Source: Rhizobiaceae bacterium (GTDB taxonomy: Bacteria; Pseudomonadota; Alphaproteobacteria; Rhizobiales; Rhizobiaceae). From it: a stretch of DNA of 64,000 nt. The DNA lies in NCBI GenBank assembly GCA_028279875.1, contig JANQMU010000042.1, forward strand, positions 1 through 64,000, read 5' to 3'. The position numbers and the translations under genes were made by a program. How positions within the stretch are numbered: position 1 is the first letter of the stretch; every line of letters starts with the position of its first letter. Positions 19,584 through 31,189 of the stretch are shown here, piece by piece. The notes beneath the pieces were generated by a model. It was not told the DNA's origin, made no database searches, and was given only the letters and a program-made list of their open reading frames with translations.

Positions 19584-19618
19584 TCCCATTGACGCCCAAA
19601 TTCTCCCATGATATCCCA
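19584..19618 (-). promoter_or_regulatory. Four phased MraZ boxes upstream of mraZ
   Basis: YCCCA (TGGGR on the minus strand) occurs four times at an exact 10-bp period: 19584, 19594, 19604 and 19614. MraZ is known in other bacteria to bind direct TGGG-type repeats separated by about 5 bases in front of its own operon, as a ring presenting one domain per repeat. The spacing fits autoregulation of this dcw cluster. The last box ends 150 nt before the GTG of mraZ. Confidence 0.7.
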
Positions 19619-19767
19619 AATCAGTGGTTTGCGGGGTGTTCAGGTGCATCCCGAAGCAGGTGGCGCGCCGCGTGTTTCGACGCGGTAACCATCGGCACGC
19701 TTACGGTCGGTAGTCTCCGGAGGCAGCATGTTATGGTCCTCAGACCTGGAAACGGCGGTTTTGCGTA

Positions 19768-20226
19768 GTGAACCGGTTCCTGTCGAATGCGACGAACAAG
19801 ATCGATGCGAAGGGAAGGGTGTCGGTGCCCGCCCCGTTCCGCACCGTGCTGACGCGGCTCGACATTCAGGACCTCTACGCCATCCAGGATTTCCTGTATC
19901 CGGCCATTACGATCGGCGGCCCGGACCTGCTCGACCGCTACGAAAAGACCGTTGCCGAGGCCGATCCCTTCTCACCGGATGCCAACGAGATGTCACTGCT
20001 GATCCACGGCGGCGGCGTGTTCATGAAGCTGGACGGCGAGGGGCGGCTGATGGTCACCGATTTTGTCAGGACCTACACCGGAATCTCCGACCATGTGACC
20101 TTCGTCGGACGCTCCGATCATTTTCAGCTTTGGGACCCCGCCCGATACGAGGAAAAGCGGCGGGAGGCCCTCAGCAGGCGCTTGGCGGGTGGACATGCCG
20201 GCGCTGGCCAAGGAGAGACGGGATGA
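19768..20226 (+). CDS. mraZ: Transcriptional regulator MraZ
   Basis: The 152-residue protein has two AbrB-like MraZ repeats: [20 protein letters not shown] in the first and [20 protein letters not shown] in the second, with [14 protein letters not shown]. as signature. It ends with a flexible Arg/Gly tail. MraZ is a DNA-binding regulator of the dcw cluster, and its probable operator lies just upstream. The GTG start gives the expected N-terminus. Its stop overlaps the rsmH start (ATGA), indicating translational coupling, as is usual in this cluster. Confidence 0.95.
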   Translation: MNRFLSNATNKIDAKGRVSVPAPFRTVLTRLDIQDLYAIQDFLYPAITIGGPDLLDRYEKTVAEADPFSPDANEMSLLIHGGGVFMKLDGEGRLMVTDFVRTYTGISDHVTFVGRSDHFQLWDPARYEEKRREALSRRLAGGHAGAGQGETG

Positions 20227-21251
20227 CGGCGGACTCTGGCGCTGCGTCAAGCGGCGCCGGTGGCGGACCAGTCCGCCACATCCCGGTTCTTCTTGCAGAG
20301 GTTCTCGAGCGGCTGCAGCCCGACAAAGGCCAGATCATCCTTGACGGCACGTTCGGCGCCGGCGGGTACAGTGCCGCGGTGCTGGCGGCCGGCGCGGACG
20401 TGATTGCGCTCGATCGCGATCCGACGGCGGTCGCCGCCGGACAGCCGCTGGTGCAGGCCCATCGCGGGCATTTGCGGCTGATCCAGGCACGCTTCGGCGA
20501 CCTGGCGGACCATGCGCCGCAATCCGGCCTTGACGGTGTCATGCTGGATATCGGCGTCTCCTCCATGCAGGTCGACGAGGCGGCGCGTGGGTTTTCGTTT
20601 CAAAAAGACGGCCCGCTGGACATGCGCATGTCCGGATCGGGCCCCACCGCCGCCGACGTCGTCAACACGCTGAAAGTGGCGGACCTGACGCGGATCTTCG
20701 GGATTCTGGGTGAGGAGAAGAAGGCGGGCCGTATTGCCCAGGCGATCGGCAAACGCCGACAGTCGGAACCGTTTGCCACGACGCGGGACCTCGCCGGTCT
20801 CGTCGAATCGGTCAATCCGCGGCGCATGCGCGACAAGATCCATCCGGCGACCCGCGTCTTTCAGGCCCTGCGCATTTTCGTCAACGAGGAACTGGACGAA
20901 CTGATCCGCGGCCTGTTCGCCGCCGAACGGGCCCTGAAGCCCGGGGGCCGGCTGGTGGTCGTCAGCTTTCATTCCCTGGAGGACCGGATCGTCAAGCGCT
21001 TCTTCCGGTCGCGTTTCGGACGCGACGGCGAAACATCGCGCCATCTGCCGGCGGCCGGGCGCGATCCGGCCTCGTTCGAGCCAATCGGCCGGGCGATGGT
21101 GACCGCCGGCGATGACGAAGCCCGCCGGAATCCGCGCGCGCGGTCAGCCAAGCTGCGCTGTGGGCGCCGCACAGCGGCAGCAGCGATGACTGCCGATGCC
21201 TCCATTTTCGGGCTGCCGCATTTGCCGGCCATCGCCGGTTCGGGGGGCTGA
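20223..21251 (+). CDS. rsmH: 16S rRNA (cytosine(1402)-N(4))-methyltransferase RsmH
   Basis: The 342-residue SAM-dependent enzyme methylates N4 of C1402 in the 16S rRNA decoding site. Characteristic blocks are [29 protein letters not shown] (SAM motif I), [43 protein letters not shown] and [16 protein letters not shown]. The ATG at 20223 overlaps the mraZ stop by four bases and gives the usual N-terminus; the frame is open much further upstream, through mraZ, but that is not coding. A stretch of about 25 residues after the conserved end ([12 protein letters not shown]) is non-conserved. ftsL follows 5 nt later. Confidence 0.96.
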   Translation: MTADSGAASSGAGGGPVRHIPVLLAEVLERLQPDKGQIILDGTFGAGGYSAAVLAAGADVIALDRDPTAVAAGQPLVQAHRGHLRLIQARFGDLADHAPQSGLDGVMLDIGVSSMQVDEAARGFSFQKDGPLDMRMSGSGPTAADVVNTLKVADLTRIFGILGEEKKAGRIAQAIGKRRQSEPFATTRDLAGLVESVNPRRMRDKIHPATRVFQALRIFVNEELDELIRGLFAAERALKPGGRLVVVSFHSLEDRIVKRFFRSRFGRDGETSRHLPAAGRDPASFEPIGRAMVTAGDDEARRNPRARSAKLRCGRRTAAAAMTADASIFGLPHLPAIAGSGG

Positions 21252-21256
21252 AGGTC

Positions 21257-21622
21257 ATGCTCAAAACGGTCGATCTTGTGATCATTGGGCTGATGGCGGC
21301 GGCCGCGGTCATGACGTTCCACATCAAATACCAGGCGGATGAGCAACTGGCCGAGGTGCGGCGCCTCGAAGCGCAAATCCAGCTTGAAGAGGATACGATC
21401 GATCTTCTCAATGCCGACTGGAGCCTGCTGGTGCAGCCCGGGCGGCTGCAGGATCTCGTCGAACGGCACAGCGAAGAGCTTGGTCTTCAGACCACCGAGA
21501 CCCACCAGATGATCCAGCCGCAGGAGCTGCCGGCCCTGGTGATCGATCTGCCGGAGGCCGATCGCGAAAGAATGGCCGAGACGCTCGATGAGGAGACGCT
21601 GACCGGATCGGTGGAGCCGTAA
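21257..21622 (+). CDS. ftsL: Cell division protein FtsL
   Basis: A 121-residue bitopic protein. Its position between rsmH and ftsI is diagnostic. A single N-terminal membrane helix (residues about 5-24, VDLVIIGLMAAAAVMTFHIK) is followed by a short periplasmic coiled coil (QLAEVRRLEAQIQLEEDTID) and the LNADWSLLVQPGRLQDL segment typical of alphaproteobacterial FtsL. FtsL joins FtsB and FtsQ and helps activate FtsW-FtsI. Its TAATG stop-start overlap with ftsI suggests coupled translation. Confidence 0.93.
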   Translation: MLKTVDLVIIGLMAAAAVMTFHIKYQADEQLAEVRRLEAQIQLEEDTIDLLNADWSLLVQPGRLQDLVERHSEELGLQTTETHQMIQPQELPALVIDLPEADRERMAETLDEETLTGSVEP

Positions 21623-23361
21623 TGGTTTCGGCATGGCGAAAGGCGGTTGCCCGGCGACGGCGCAACGTTTCGTCCGGCGCGGAACCGCCGGACGGGCCCA
21701 TCCGCATCGAGGGGACCCGCAAATCATCGGGCAATCAGACACGCAACCGGATAACGCTGGTGATGATCGGCGCCTGCCTGGTCTATGCGGTCATCGCCGG
21801 CCGCCTTGTCCAATACGGTTTCCGCGACCTGACCACCGCCGCCAGTATCGCCCGGGACAATACCCTGCTGGCCTCGAGGCCGGATCTGCTCGACCGCCAC
21901 GGCAAGGTTCTGGCAACCGACATCCGCACCGTGTCGCTCTATGCCAGCCCGCACAAGATCACCGATCCCGATGAAGTCGTCGAGCAACTGGCGACGGTCC
22001 TGCCGGAGCTCGATGTGCGCGCGGTTTACCGGAAACTGACATCGAAATCCTATTTCCAGTGGCTGCGGCGCCAGCTCACGCCGAAGCAGCAGAGCGACAT
22101 TCTGGCACTCGGCCTGCCCGGCGTCGGCTTCCGGCCCGAAAAACGGCGTTTTTATCCGGGCGGTCCGACCGCGTCGCATATTGTCGGCCATGTCAATATC
22201 GACAATCGCGGCATTGCCGGCATGGAGAAATATGTCGACGGGCAGGGCCTTGCCGATCTCGCGGCTGCCGGCATGACCATCGAAAGGCAGCTCGAACCGA
22301 TCCGGCTTTCGCTTGATCTGCGGGTTCAGCATATCGTGCGCGACGAACTGGCGGCGGCCATGCAGCGCTACAAGGCGATCGCTGCCGGCGCGGTGGTTCT
22401 CAATGCCAAGACCGGCGAAGTGCTGGCGATGTCGTCGCTGCCGGACTACGATCCCAACATGCCTGCCCAGGCGCTGGAAAAGGACCGGATGAACCGGATG
22501 TCGGCGGGCACCTACGAGATGGGATCGACCTTCAAATCCTTCACCACGGCGATGGCCCTGGATTCAGGTCTCGTTTCGCTCACCGACACGTTCGATGCGA
22601 CGCGCCCGATCCGCATCGCCGGCCACACGATCCGCGATTTTCACGGCAAGCACCGGGTGTTGAGCGTGCCCGAGATCTTCATCTATTCGTCCAATATCGG
22701 CACGGCGAAGATGGCGGATGTCGTCGGCATCGAAGGGCAGCGGGAGTTCATGACCCGGATCGGGCTGCTGACCCGCATGCCGACCGAACTGCCGGAAGTC
22801 AAACGCCCGACCCAGCCGAAAGTCTGGAGGAAGATCCATTCGATCACGATCTCGTTCGGGCACGGCGTTGCCACCACGCCGCTGCAAACGGCGGTTGCCG
22901 CGGCGGCGATGCTCAATGGCGGCCGGCTGATGCCGCCGACATTCCTGCCGCGCACGCTTGACGAGGCTCTGGCGGTTTCGACCCAAGTGATCAAGCCGGA
23001 GACCAGCGCGACGATGCGTGAGCTGATGCGCATGAATGTGGAAAAAGGCTCCGGCCGCAGGGCCGAGGTCGAGGGGTTCAGGATCGGCGGCAAGACCGGC
23101 ACGGCCGAGAAGGTCGTGGACGGGCGCTACTCATCCAGCGTTCGGTTCAACGCCTTCCTGTCGGCCTTTCCGATCGAGGATCCCGACTACGTCGTCCTGG
23201 TGGTGATCGATGAACCGAAACCGGCAGAAGGGCAGCATTCGGCGACAGCCGGCCTCAACGCCGCCCCGACGGTTCAGGCGATCATTCGCCGATCGGCCGC
23301 GCTTCTTGGTGTGCGGCCTGCCTTCGGCGGGGATGATGACGCCTTGCTCGTGTCATATTGA
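21622..23361 (+). CDS. ftsI: Septal peptidoglycan transpeptidase FtsI (PBP3)
   Basis: The 579-residue class B penicillin-binding protein cross-links septal peptidoglycan. A basic cytoplasmic N-terminus precedes one membrane helix (about residues 43-60, ITLVMIGACLVYAVIAGRLV). The pedestal (DLLDRHGKVLATDI) is followed by the transpeptidase domain with all three motifs: S302-T-F-K305, S356-S-N358 and K491-T-G493. Length is normal for the family. It overlaps ftsL by one base (TAATG) and precedes the murE-murF fusion by 106 nt. Confidence 0.96.
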   Translation: MVSAWRKAVARRRRNVSSGAEPPDGPIRIEGTRKSSGNQTRNRITLVMIGACLVYAVIAGRLVQYGFRDLTTAASIARDNTLLASRPDLLDRHGKVLATDIRTVSLYASPHKITDPDEVVEQLATVLPELDVRAVYRKLTSKSYFQWLRRQLTPKQQSDILALGLPGVGFRPEKRRFYPGGPTASHIVGHVNIDNRGIAGMEKYVDGQGLADLAAAGMTIERQLEPIRLSLDLRVQHIVRDELAAAMQRYKAIAAGAVVLNAKTGEVLAMSSLPDYDPNMPAQALEKDRMNRMSAGTYEMGSTFKSFTTAMALDSGLVSLTDTFDATRPIRIAGHTIRDFHGKHRVLSVPEIFIYSSNIGTAKMADVVGIEGQREFMTRIGLLTRMPTELPEVKRPTQPKVWRKIHSITISFGHGVATTPLQTAVAAAAMLNGGRLMPPTFLPRTLDEALAVSTQVIKPETSATMRELMRMNVEKGSGRRAEVEGFRIGGKTGTAEKVVDGRYSSSVRFNAFLSAFPIEDPDYVVLVVIDEPKPAEGQHSATAGLNAAPTVQAIIRRSAALLGVRPAFGGDDDALLVSY

Positions 23362-23467
23362 GTCTGACATAAGCGCGTAGAGTATTGTCTTCGAGACGGC
23401 CGGGATCGGACTGAAACCGCGTCGATTCCGAATTCGACAGACCGCAGAGGGACAGAAAAACGACGCA

Positions 23468-26353
23468 ATGAAACTGAACGACCTTGCAGGAGAATTTACC
23501 GCGATCCCACCGGAATATGCCGATCTTGAAATCCACGGCATCACCGCCGACAGCCGTGATGTCCAGCCGGGATTTGCCTTCGCCGCGCTGCCCGGCCAGA
23601 CCCGTGACGGCGCGGATTTCATCGATGACGCCAGGACGCGTGGCGCGTCGGCGATTTTTGCGCAGGCCGGGCGCGAGATCGCCGATCCGGGCGTACCGCT
23701 CATTGCGGTGGAGGACCCGCGAATCCTCCTTGCCAAGGCAGCAGCCCGTTTCTTCGACGCACAGCCCGAAACCATGGTGGCGGTCACCGGAACGGCGGGA
23801 AAGACGTCCGTCGCCTCGTTTACGCGCCAGATCTGGCAGCGCGCGGGCCTGGCGGCGGCGATGATCGGCACCACCGGGGTCGTCTCGCCGCAGCGCACTG
23901 AATATGCGCAGCTGACGACACCCGACCCGGTTCATCTGCATCGTCTGCTCGGAGAGTTGGTGGATGAGGGCGTGACCCATGCCGCGATGGAGGCATCGAG
24001 CCATGGCCTCGATCAGCGCCGGCTGGACGGCGTGCGCCTGCGCGCCGCAGCGTTCACCAATCTGGGACGCGACCATCTGGATTATCACCCTTCGGTGGAC
24101 GCCTATTTCGAGGCCAAGATGCGGCTCTTCAAGGCGCTGCTGCCGACCGGTGCGCCGGCCGTCATCTTTGCCGACGACGAGTGGTCGGACCGGGCGCTGG
24201 ACGTGGCGCGCGACGCCGGTCACACGGTTTTGAGCGTCGGCCGGAACGGCTCGTTCCTGACACTCAAGCGGGTCGAGCACCAGCGCCATCAGCAGGTTGC
24301 CGAAATCCATCACGAGGGCGCGATCTATCAGGTGACCATTCCGCTGGCCGGGGATTTCCAGCTTTCGAATGCGCTGGTCGCCGCCGCGCTGGCGATCGTC
24401 ACCGGCGTTCCGGCCGGCGAGGCGATCGCGGCGTTGGAACACCTGAAGGGCGCACCGGGCCGGCTGGAACTGGTCGGCACCACCGACAGGGGCGTGCCGG
24501 CCTATGTGGACTATGCCCACAAGCCCGACGCGCTGGAACAGGTCCTGCGCTCCGTGCGGCCCTTCACCACGGGGCGGATCGTGCTGGTGTTCGGATGCGG
24601 CGGAGACCGCGACCGCGGCAAGCGACCGATGATGGGCGAGATCGCATCGCGGCTGGCCGATGTGGTGATCGTGACGGACGACAATCCGCGCAGTGAGGAT
24701 CCGGCGGCAATCCGCGGCGAGATCCTTGCGGCAACGTCCGACGCCGTCGAAATCGGCGACCGCGGCCGGGCCATCGCGGAAGCCGTGTCGCAACTTGAGC
24801 AGGGCGATACGCTGATCGTCGCCGGCAAGGGCCATGAACAGGGCCAGACTGTGGGCGATACGGTTCTGCACTTCTCCGACCACGAGGCGGTTCGGGAGGC
24901 GATCGCGGCGCTTGCCGACCGGCAATGGCTGTGGGATATCGCTGACCTTGTGGACGCGATGCGCGGCCGGCCCGTGGGCGAGATGCCCGATGGGGTTGAC
25001 GGGATTTCCATAGACAGCCGGACGGCCAATGCCGGCGATGCGTTTTTCGCCATCAAGGGCGATCGTTTCGACGGACATGATTTTGCCAGCGCGGCGCTCG
25101 CCAATGGCGCGTCGCTGCTGGTGGTCTCGGAAGCCAAGCTGCCGGCGCTCGGGCGCCTGCATGCGCCGATGATCGTCGTCGATGACGTGCTTGCGGCCCT
25201 TGGACGCCTCGGCGTGGCAGCGCGGGCACGCAGCAAGGCGCGGATCATTGCCGTGACCGGCTCGGTCGGCAAGACGACCAGCAAGGAAATGCTGCGGCAT
25301 GCGCTCTCAGTGCAGGGCAGCGTGCATGCGTCGGTGGCATCGTTCAACAACCATTGGGGCGTGCCGCTGACGCTCGCCAGAATGCCCCCCGACACCCGGT
25401 TCGGCGTCTTCGAGATCGGCATGAACCATGCCGGGGAAATCCGGCCGCTCGTTAAAATGGTGCAGCCGCATGTGGCGGTGATCACGGCGATCGCCGCGGC
25501 CCATCTCGGCCATTTCAAGGGGATCGGCGAAATCGCCGCGGCGAAGGCCGAGATTTTCGAGGGGGTCGAGAGCGGCGGTTATGCCCTGCTGAACCGCGAC
25601 AGCCAGAAGTTTTCGCAGCTCAAGAAGATCGCGGGCCAATGCGGCATTGCCCATATTCATGCCTTCGGGGAAAACAAGCAGGCCGATATCAGGCTGCTGG
25701 CGTATGAGCCGACTGCTACCGGCTCGAATGTCCGTGCCGATATCGCCGGCGACGAAATCGAGATGACAGTTGGCCTGCCGGGACGGCACATTGTGCAGAA
25801 TGCGCTGGCGGTGATGGGCGCCGCCAAATTCGCCGGCGCCGATCTGCAGCGCGCGGCCGCGGCGCTTGCCGATCTGCCGGCGACGCGGGGACGGGGCACC
25901 CGCCATCGGCTGAAGGTGGCGCCGGGGCAGATCACCGTGATCGACGAAAGCTACAATGCCAATCCGGCTTCCATGCGCGCGGCGATCGAATTGCTGCGCG
26001 ACACGCCGGTGGCCGATGGCGGCCGCCGTATCGCCGTGCTGGGCGACATGCTGGAACTTGGCCGCTTTTCGGCGGGGATGCACAAGGACCTTGCCGGGCC
26101 GCTGACGGATGCCGGGATCGACCTGGTGCTGCTTGCCGGACCGGAAATCAAGGTACTCGACGACACGCTGGCCGAGACGCCGGTGCACCAATATTGCGCT
26201 GATGTGGACACGCTGCAGCCGCTGTTGCTTGAAAGCGTCAGGGCAGGCGACGTGGTGATGATCAAATCATCCAACAGTCTCGGCTTTTCCAGACTGGTAT
26301 CTGCATTGCTTGACAAGTATCCGCCCGTGTCGGAGAGCGGGGCGGAAGAATGA
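23468..26353 (+). CDS. murE-murF: Bifunctional MurE-MurF ligase (fusion)
   Basis: One uninterrupted 961-residue frame contains two complete Mur ligases. Residues 1-485 are MurE: P-loop TGTAGKTS (about 107-114), HxxLDYH region [10 protein letters not shown], and the DNPR motif (D405-R408) that selects meso-diaminopimelate. From W487 ([18 protein letters not shown]) MurF begins: [20 protein letters not shown]-loop TGSVGKTT (597-604), [15 protein letters not shown] and [15 protein letters not shown]. There is essentially no linker. The protein would add DAP and then D-Ala-D-Ala to the UDP-MurNAc-peptide. The genes are adjacent but separate in most relatives, so the fusion probably arose by loss of the intergenic stop. 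Confidence 0.95.
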   Translation: MKLNDLAGEFTAIPPEYADLEIHGITADSRDVQPGFAFAALPGQTRDGADFIDDARTRGASAIFAQAGREIADPGVPLIAVEDPRILLAKAAARFFDAQPETMVAVTGTAGKTSVASFTRQIWQRAGLAAAMIGTTGVVSPQRTEYAQLTTPDPVHLHRLLGELVDEGVTHAAMEASSHGLDQRRLDGVRLRAAAFTNLGRDHLDYHPSVDAYFEAKMRLFKALLPTGAPAVIFADDEWSDRALDVARDAGHTVLSVGRNGSFLTLKRVEHQRHQQVAEIHHEGAIYQVTIPLAGDFQLSNALVAAALAIVTGVPAGEAIAALEHLKGAPGRLELVGTTDRGVPAYVDYAHKPDALEQVLRSVRPFTTGRIVLVFGCGGDRDRGKRPMMGEIASRLADVVIVTDDNPRSEDPAAIRGEILAATSDAVEIGDRGRAIAEAVSQLEQGDTLIVAGKGHEQGQTVGDTVLHFSDHEAVREAIAALADRQWLWDIADLVDAMRGRPVGEMPDGVDGISIDSRTANAGDAFFAIKGDRFDGHDFASAALANGASLLVVSEAKLPALGRLHAPMIVVDDVLAALGRLGVAARARSKARIIAVTGSVGKTTSKEMLRHALSVQGSVHASVASFNNHWGVPLTLARMPPDTRFGVFEIGMNHAGEIRPLVKMVQPHVAVITAIAAAHLGHFKGIGEIAAAKAEIFEGVESGGYALLNRDSQKFSQLKKIAGQCGIAHIHAFGENKQADIRLLAYEPTATGSNVRADIAGDEIEMTVGLPGRHIVQNALAVMGAAKFAGADLQRAAAALADLPATRGRGTRHRLKVAPGQITVIDESYNANPASMRAAIELLRDTPVADGGRRIAVLGDMLELGRFSAGMHKDLAGPLTDAGIDLVLLAGPEIKVLDDTLAETPVHQYCADVDTLQPLLLESVRAGDVVMIKSSNSLGFSRLVSALLDKYPPVSESGAEE

Positions 26354-26388
26354 TCGTATCAATGATCGTATTCGGGGGAACTCGCTGA

Positions 26389-27492
26389 ATGCTCATCTGG
26401 CTCGTCGAATTTGCCGATCAATTCCAGATCTTCAACCTGTTCAGGTACATAACGTTTCGCACGGGCGCGGCTACCGTGACATCGGCAATGATCGTCTTCT
26501 TGTTCGGCCCGCGAATCATCGCATCGCTCAGCAGCCGCCAGGGACGCGGCCAGCCGATCCGGGCCGACGGGCCGCAAACCCACTTCAAGAAGGCGGGAAC
26601 TCCGACCATGGGCGGGCTGATGATGCTCAGCGCGATCGTCGTCAGCGCGCTTTTGTGGGCAGATCTGTCCAACAGTTTCGTGGTGGTGACATTGCTCGTC
26701 ACACTCGCCTTCGGCGTGATCGGGTTCTATGACGATTATCTCAAGGTTACCCAGCAGTCACATCGCGGTGTGTCGGGAAAGCTGCGGCTGCTGGGAGAAT
26801 TCCTGATTGCCGGACTGGCGGTGTACTTCATCATGCAGGCCTCGATCGCCGCCTCGGGCACCGGCGAAACGCGTTTCGGCACATCGTTGGCCTTTCCGTT
26901 CTTCAAGGACCTCGTCGTCAATCTCGGATGGTTCTACATCATCTTCGGCGCCTTCGTGGTCGTCGGCGCCGGCAATGCCGTCAACCTGACCGACGGTCTC
27001 GACGGGCTGGCGATCGTCCCGGTGATGATTGCGGCGGCATCATTCGGGGTCATTGCCTATCTGGCAGGCAATGCCGTCTTCGCCAATTACCTGCAGATCA
27101 ATTTCGTGCCGGGCACGGGGGAACTTTCGGTGGTGCTGGGCGCGGTGATCGGCGCCGGGCTGGGATTCCTGTGGTTCAACGCCCCGCCTGCGGCGATTTT
27201 CATGGGCGATACCGGCTCGCTGGCGCTTGGCGGCCTGATTGGCACCGTGGCGGTGTCCACCAAGCACGAGATCGTTATGATCATTATCGGCGGCCTGTTC
27301 GTTATGGAGGCCCTGTCAGTGATCATCCAGGTGGCATCCTTCAAACTGACCGGCAAACGCATCTTCCTGATGGCGCCGATCCACCATCATTTCGAGCGGC
27401 TCGGCTGGACGGAAAGCCAGATCGTCATTCGCTTCTGGATCATCTCGGTGGGCTTGGCGATGCTTGGCCTGGCAACGTTGAAGCTGCGGTGA
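26389..27492 (+). CDS. mraY: Phospho-N-acetylmuramoyl-pentapeptide transferase MraY
   Basis: The 367-residue, ten-helix enzyme transfers phospho-MurNAc-pentapeptide to undecaprenyl phosphate, forming lipid I. Diagnostic motifs are [13 protein letters not shown] near the N-terminus, GFYDDYLKV with the Mg-binding Asp pair, [14 protein letters not shown], and [11 protein letters not shown] with the triple His. GGGGGAA precedes the ATG at 26389. It lies 35 nt after murE-murF and 4 nt before murD. Confidence 0.97.
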   Translation: MLIWLVEFADQFQIFNLFRYITFRTGAATVTSAMIVFLFGPRIIASLSSRQGRGQPIRADGPQTHFKKAGTPTMGGLMMLSAIVVSALLWADLSNSFVVVTLLVTLAFGVIGFYDDYLKVTQQSHRGVSGKLRLLGEFLIAGLAVYFIMQASIAASGTGETRFGTSLAFPFFKDLVVNLGWFYIIFGAFVVVGAGNAVNLTDGLDGLAIVPVMIAAASFGVIAYLAGNAVFANYLQINFVPGTGELSVVLGAVIGAGLGFLWFNAPPAAIFMGDTGSLALGGLIGTVAVSTKHEIVMIIIGGLFVMEALSVIIQVASFKLTGKRIFLMAPIHHHFERLGWTESQIVIRFWIISVGLAMLGLATLKLR

Positions 27493-27496
27493 TCCG

Positions 27497-28903
27497 ATGA
27501 TTGCGGCGACGGCATTCGCGGGCAGGAAACTGGCACTGTTCGGGCTGGGCGGCTCCGGCATCGCCACGGCCCATGCGCTGCTGGCCGGCGGCGCCGAGCC
27601 GGTAGCCTGGGACGACAATCGCGACCGGGTCTTCGAGGCACAGGCGGCCGGCATCCCGGTTGCCGACCTGCGGACTATCGACTGGGGCGACATGGCGGCG
27701 CTGGTGCTGGCACCGGGCGTGCCGCTGACCCATCCGAGGCCGCACTGGACGGTCGACCTGGCGCGGGCCGGCGGCGTCGAAATTATCGGCGATGTGGAAC
27801 TGTTCGTGCGGCAAAGGCGGATTGATGCGCCGGACTGCCCATTCATCGCCATCACCGGCACCAACGGCAAGTCGACCACCACCGCGCTGATCGCCCATAT
27901 CCTCGAAGAGGCCGGACGCGACACGCAGCTCGGCGGCAATATCGGCACCGCCGTGATGACTCTGGAGCCGCCGAAGGCCGGCCGGTTTTTCGTGGTCGAA
28001 TGCTCATCCTACCAGATCGACCTGGCGCCTTCGATCAACCCGTCCGCCGGCATTCTGCTCAATCTGAGCCCCGATCATCTCGACCGGCACGGCACCATGC
28101 AGCACTATGCGGATGTCAAGGAACGGCTGGTCGCCGGCAGCGATGTCGCCATCGTCGGCACCGATGACCAATGGTGCACGCTGATCGCCGACCGGCTGGA
28201 GCGGGCCGGGACCAGGGTCGTTCGCATTTCGAAACGCAATGTGCTTGCCGACGGCTATTACGCACAAGGTCCACAGATCTTCGCGGCGGCCGGTGGAACG
28301 AGCCAGCCGGTGGCCGATCTCGGCACTATCGCGACATTGCGCGGTGCGCACAACGCGCAGAACGCTGCCGCGGCCATCGCCGCCTGCCTGGCGGTCGGGC
28401 TGAACGAGAATGAAATCACCGCCGGCCTTGCCAGCTTTGCCGGCCTGCAACACCGCATGCAGCCGGTGGCGCGGCGGGGCCGGGTGCTGTTCGTCAATGA
28501 TTCCAAGGCGACCAATGCCGATGCGGCGGGGCCGGCACTGTCGAGTTTCGACAGGATCTACTGGATCGCCGGCGGGCTCGCCAAGGAGGGCGGCCTGCAT
28601 TCGCTTTCCGGGTGGTTCGAGCATATCGCCAAGGCCTATCTGATCGGCGAGGCCGCGCCGGCCTTTGCCGCAACGCTCGGCGACACGGTGCGCTACGAGA
28701 TCACCGGAACACTGGACCGCGCCGTCAGCCATGCCGCCGATGACGCGGCGAAGGACGATCACGGCGAGCCGGTCGTGCTGCTGTCGCCGGCCTGTGCCAG
28801 TTTCGATCAGTACAAGAATTTTGAAGTGCGCGGAAACGCATTCGTTGCGCAGGTTGCGGCCCTGCCGGACGTGACGATGCTGGTGGATCATCAGGAGGCC
28901 TGA
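27497..28903 (+). CDS. murD: UDP-N-acetylmuramoylalanine--D-glutamate ligase MurD
   Basis: The 468-residue cytosolic ligase adds D-glutamate to UDP-MurNAc-L-alanine. It shows the N-terminal UDP-binding Rossmann domain ([20 protein letters not shown]), ATP-binding P-loop ([18 protein letters not shown]), [20 protein letters not shown] and the C-terminal domain with [16 protein letters not shown] and [18 protein letters not shown]. Length and order are canonical. Neighbours touch on both sides, with ftsW starting two bases after the stop, so it is part of the long dcw transcript. Confidence 0.97.
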   Translation: MIAATAFAGRKLALFGLGGSGIATAHALLAGGAEPVAWDDNRDRVFEAQAAGIPVADLRTIDWGDMAALVLAPGVPLTHPRPHWTVDLARAGGVEIIGDVELFVRQRRIDAPDCPFIAITGTNGKSTTTALIAHILEEAGRDTQLGGNIGTAVMTLEPPKAGRFFVVECSSYQIDLAPSINPSAGILLNLSPDHLDRHGTMQHYADVKERLVAGSDVAIVGTDDQWCTLIADRLERAGTRVVRISKRNVLADGYYAQGPQIFAAAGGTSQPVADLGTIATLRGAHNAQNAAAAIAACLAVGLNENEITAGLASFAGLQHRMQPVARRGRVLFVNDSKATNADAAGPALSSFDRIYWIAGGLAKEGGLHSLSGWFEHIAKAYLIGEAAPAFAATLGDTVRYEITGTLDRAVSHAADDAAKDDHGEPVVLLSPACASFDQYKNFEVRGNAFVAQVAALPDVTMLVDHQEA

Positions 28904-28905
28904 CC

Positions 28906-30066
28906 ATGGTAAGCAGAGCGGAACGCGGCCCGGTTGCCGACTGGTTCTGGACGATCGACCGGACGCTCCTGGCGATCTTTATCGTGTTGTTCGGACTGGG
29001 CTTCATGCTCTCCTTTGCCGCGAGCCCGGGAGTCGCCGAGCGCCTGGACCTCGACAATTTCCACTTCGTCAAGCGCCATGCGCTGTTCCTGCTTCCGGCG
29101 GTGGGGCTGATGATCGGCCTTTCCTTCCTGTCGCCGCGCCAGGTGCGGCGCGGCGCGCTGCTGTTGCTGGCGCTGTCGATCGCGCTGATGGTTTTCACAC
29201 AATTCTATGGCTTCGAGGCCAAGGGTTCGCGGCGCTGGTTTTCGGTCATGGGATTTTCCATGCAACCATCCGAGTTCCTCAAACCCGGCTTCATTGTCAT
29301 CTGCGCGTGGCTGTTTTCAGAACATTCGCGCCAGCCCGATATTCCAGGCAATCTTTTCGCCATCATCCTTTACGGCATCATCATCGCGCTGCTGGCGGCG
29401 CAACCGGATTTCGGCCAGACAATTTTGGTGACCATTGCCTGGGGAACGCTGTTTTTCATGGCCGGCATGCCCTGGTTCTGGATCATCCTGCTGGCCGGGC
29501 TGGCCGTCGGCATGTTCGTGGCCGCCTATTTCGTCTTTCCGCATGTCGCCGGGCGCATCGACCGCTTCTGGACGGGCGAGGGCGACACCCATCAGGTGGA
29601 CACCGCCCGCGAGGCGATCGTGCGCGGCGACTGGCTGGGCCAGGGGCCGGGCGAGGGGACGATCAAGCGGATCCTGCCCGACAGCCACACCGACTTCATC
29701 TTTTCGGTGGCCGGGGAGGAGTTCGGCATTCTCTTCTGCCTGCTGTTGGTGATGATTTTCGCCTTTGTGGTGCTGCGCGGACTGCGCCATGCCAATCGCG
29801 AGGGCGATGAATTCACGCGGCTCGCCATTGCCGGGCTGACCCTCCTGTTCGGGCTGCAGTCGATGATCCATATCGGCGTCAATGTGGAACTGCTGCCGGC
29901 CAAGGGCATGACCCTGCCGCTGATTTCCTATGGCGGATCATCGATGCTGGCGATTGCGATCACCGCTGGCTTCCTGCTGGCGCTGACGCGCCGCAATCCG
30001 GAAAAGCGGGCGACTGGAAGGATGAAGACCTATCCGGGATTGCCGACCGCCCCGGAACAGGTGTGA
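28906..30066 (+). CDS. ftsW: Septal peptidoglycan glycosyltransferase FtsW
   Basis: The 386-residue SEDS-family protein has about ten membrane helices and polymerises lipid II at the septum together with FtsI. Signature segments are [34 protein letters not shown] (with the conserved Asp), [18 protein letters not shown] loop ([20 protein letters not shown]), [18 protein letters not shown] and [16 protein letters not shown]. Starts two bases after murD; murG begins one base after its stop. Confidence 0.96.
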   Translation: MVSRAERGPVADWFWTIDRTLLAIFIVLFGLGFMLSFAASPGVAERLDLDNFHFVKRHALFLLPAVGLMIGLSFLSPRQVRRGALLLLALSIALMVFTQFYGFEAKGSRRWFSVMGFSMQPSEFLKPGFIVICAWLFSEHSRQPDIPGNLFAIILYGIIIALLAAQPDFGQTILVTIAWGTLFFMAGMPWFWIILLAGLAVGMFVAAYFVFPHVAGRIDRFWTGEGDTHQVDTAREAIVRGDWLGQGPGEGTIKRILPDSHTDFIFSVAGEEFGILFCLLLVMIFAFVVLRGLRHANREGDEFTRLAIAGLTLLFGLQSMIHIGVNVELLPAKGMTLPLISYGGSSMLAIAITAGFLLALTRRNPEKRATGRMKTYPGLPTAPEQV

Positions 30067-30067
30067 C

Positions 30068-31189
30068 GTGAGCAAGCTGGTCCTGCTTTCGGCCGGCGGC
30101 ACGGGCGGGCATCTGTTCCCGGCGGAGGCCCTCGCCCATGAGCTGCGCCATCGCGGATACCGGGTGCATCTGGTGACCGACAGACGGGCGCAGCGGTTTT
30201 CGGCGCATTTTCCGGCCGACGATATCCATGTGGTTCCGTCCGCCACGATCACCTCGAAAAACCCGATCGCGCTTGCCCGCACCGGGATCGCGCTGTTCCG
30301 CGGATTGCGCGAATCCGGCCGGTTGATGGCGCGGCTGCGGCCCGCCATCGTCGTGGGATTTGGCGGGTACCCGACCCTGCCGCCGCTGATGGCGGCAACG
30401 CGTGCGGGCATCCCGGCAATGATCCAGGAGCAGAACGCGGTGATGGGGCGGGCCAACCGCTTTCTGGCGGGCCGGGTCGATGTTATCGCCGGCGGCTTCC
30501 TGGCGCCGGGAACCGGCGTTCACGGCGACAAGATCGTGACCACAGGCAATCCGGTGCGGCCCGATGTGCTGGAGGCGGCGGCGACACCCTATGCGCCGCC
30601 GGCGGCCGATGAGCCCTTTCATCTCCTGGTTTTCGGCGGCAGTCAGGGCGCCCGGTTCTTTTCCGAAATTCTGCCGAAGGCCGTCGATCTTCTGCCGGAG
30701 AGCCTGCGCGCGCGGCTGCGGATCACCCAGCAGGCGCGGCCCGAAGATGAAGATGCGGTGAAGACCCATTATCGGGAGAGCGGAATCGAGGCGGAGATCG
30801 CTCCGTTCTTCGACGGGATGGCGAAGCGCATGGCGCAGGCGCATCTGGTGATCAGCCGGTCGGGTGCATCGACCGTGTCGGAATTGTCGGTGATCGGACG
30901 TCCGGCGATCCTCGTGCCGTTTCCCCATGCGCTCGACCATGACCAGGCCGCCAATGCCGCGGCGCTTTCCGAAAAGGGTGGCGCGCGTGTTATACGGCAG
31001 TCGGAAATGACGGCCGAGGCCCTGGCGTCGCAACTGAGCGACCTGTCGGGCCAGCCGGAGCAATTGGCGGCGATGGCCCGGCAGGCCCGGGAGACCGGCC
31101 GCCCCGACGCCGCGCGCCTGCTCGCCGATCTGGTCGAGGAGTTGGCAGGCGGCGGATCGCCATCGAAGGAACGGGAAGCGCAACAATGA
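30068..31189 (+). CDS. murG: UDP-GlcNAc transferase MurG (lipid II synthesis)
   Basis: The 373-residue GT28-family protein transfers GlcNAc to lipid I on the inner face of the membrane. Visible motifs are [20 protein letters not shown] (first G loop), [56 protein letters not shown] and [20 protein letters not shown] followed by [17 protein letters not shown] start at 30068, one base after the ftsW stop; its own stop overlaps the murC ATG (ATGA). Confidence 0.97.
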   Translation: MSKLVLLSAGGTGGHLFPAEALAHELRHRGYRVHLVTDRRAQRFSAHFPADDIHVVPSATITSKNPIALARTGIALFRGLRESGRLMARLRPAIVVGFGGYPTLPPLMAATRAGIPAMIQEQNAVMGRANRFLAGRVDVIAGGFLAPGTGVHGDKIVTTGNPVRPDVLEAAATPYAPPAADEPFHLLVFGGSQGARFFSEILPKAVDLLPESLRARLRITQQARPEDEDAVKTHYRESGIEAEIAPFFDGMAKRMAQAHLVISRSGASTVSELSVIGRPAILVPFPHALDHDQAANAAALSEKGGARVIRQSEMTAEALASQLSDLSGQPEQLAAMARQARETGRPDAARLLADLVEELAGGGSPSKEREAQQ

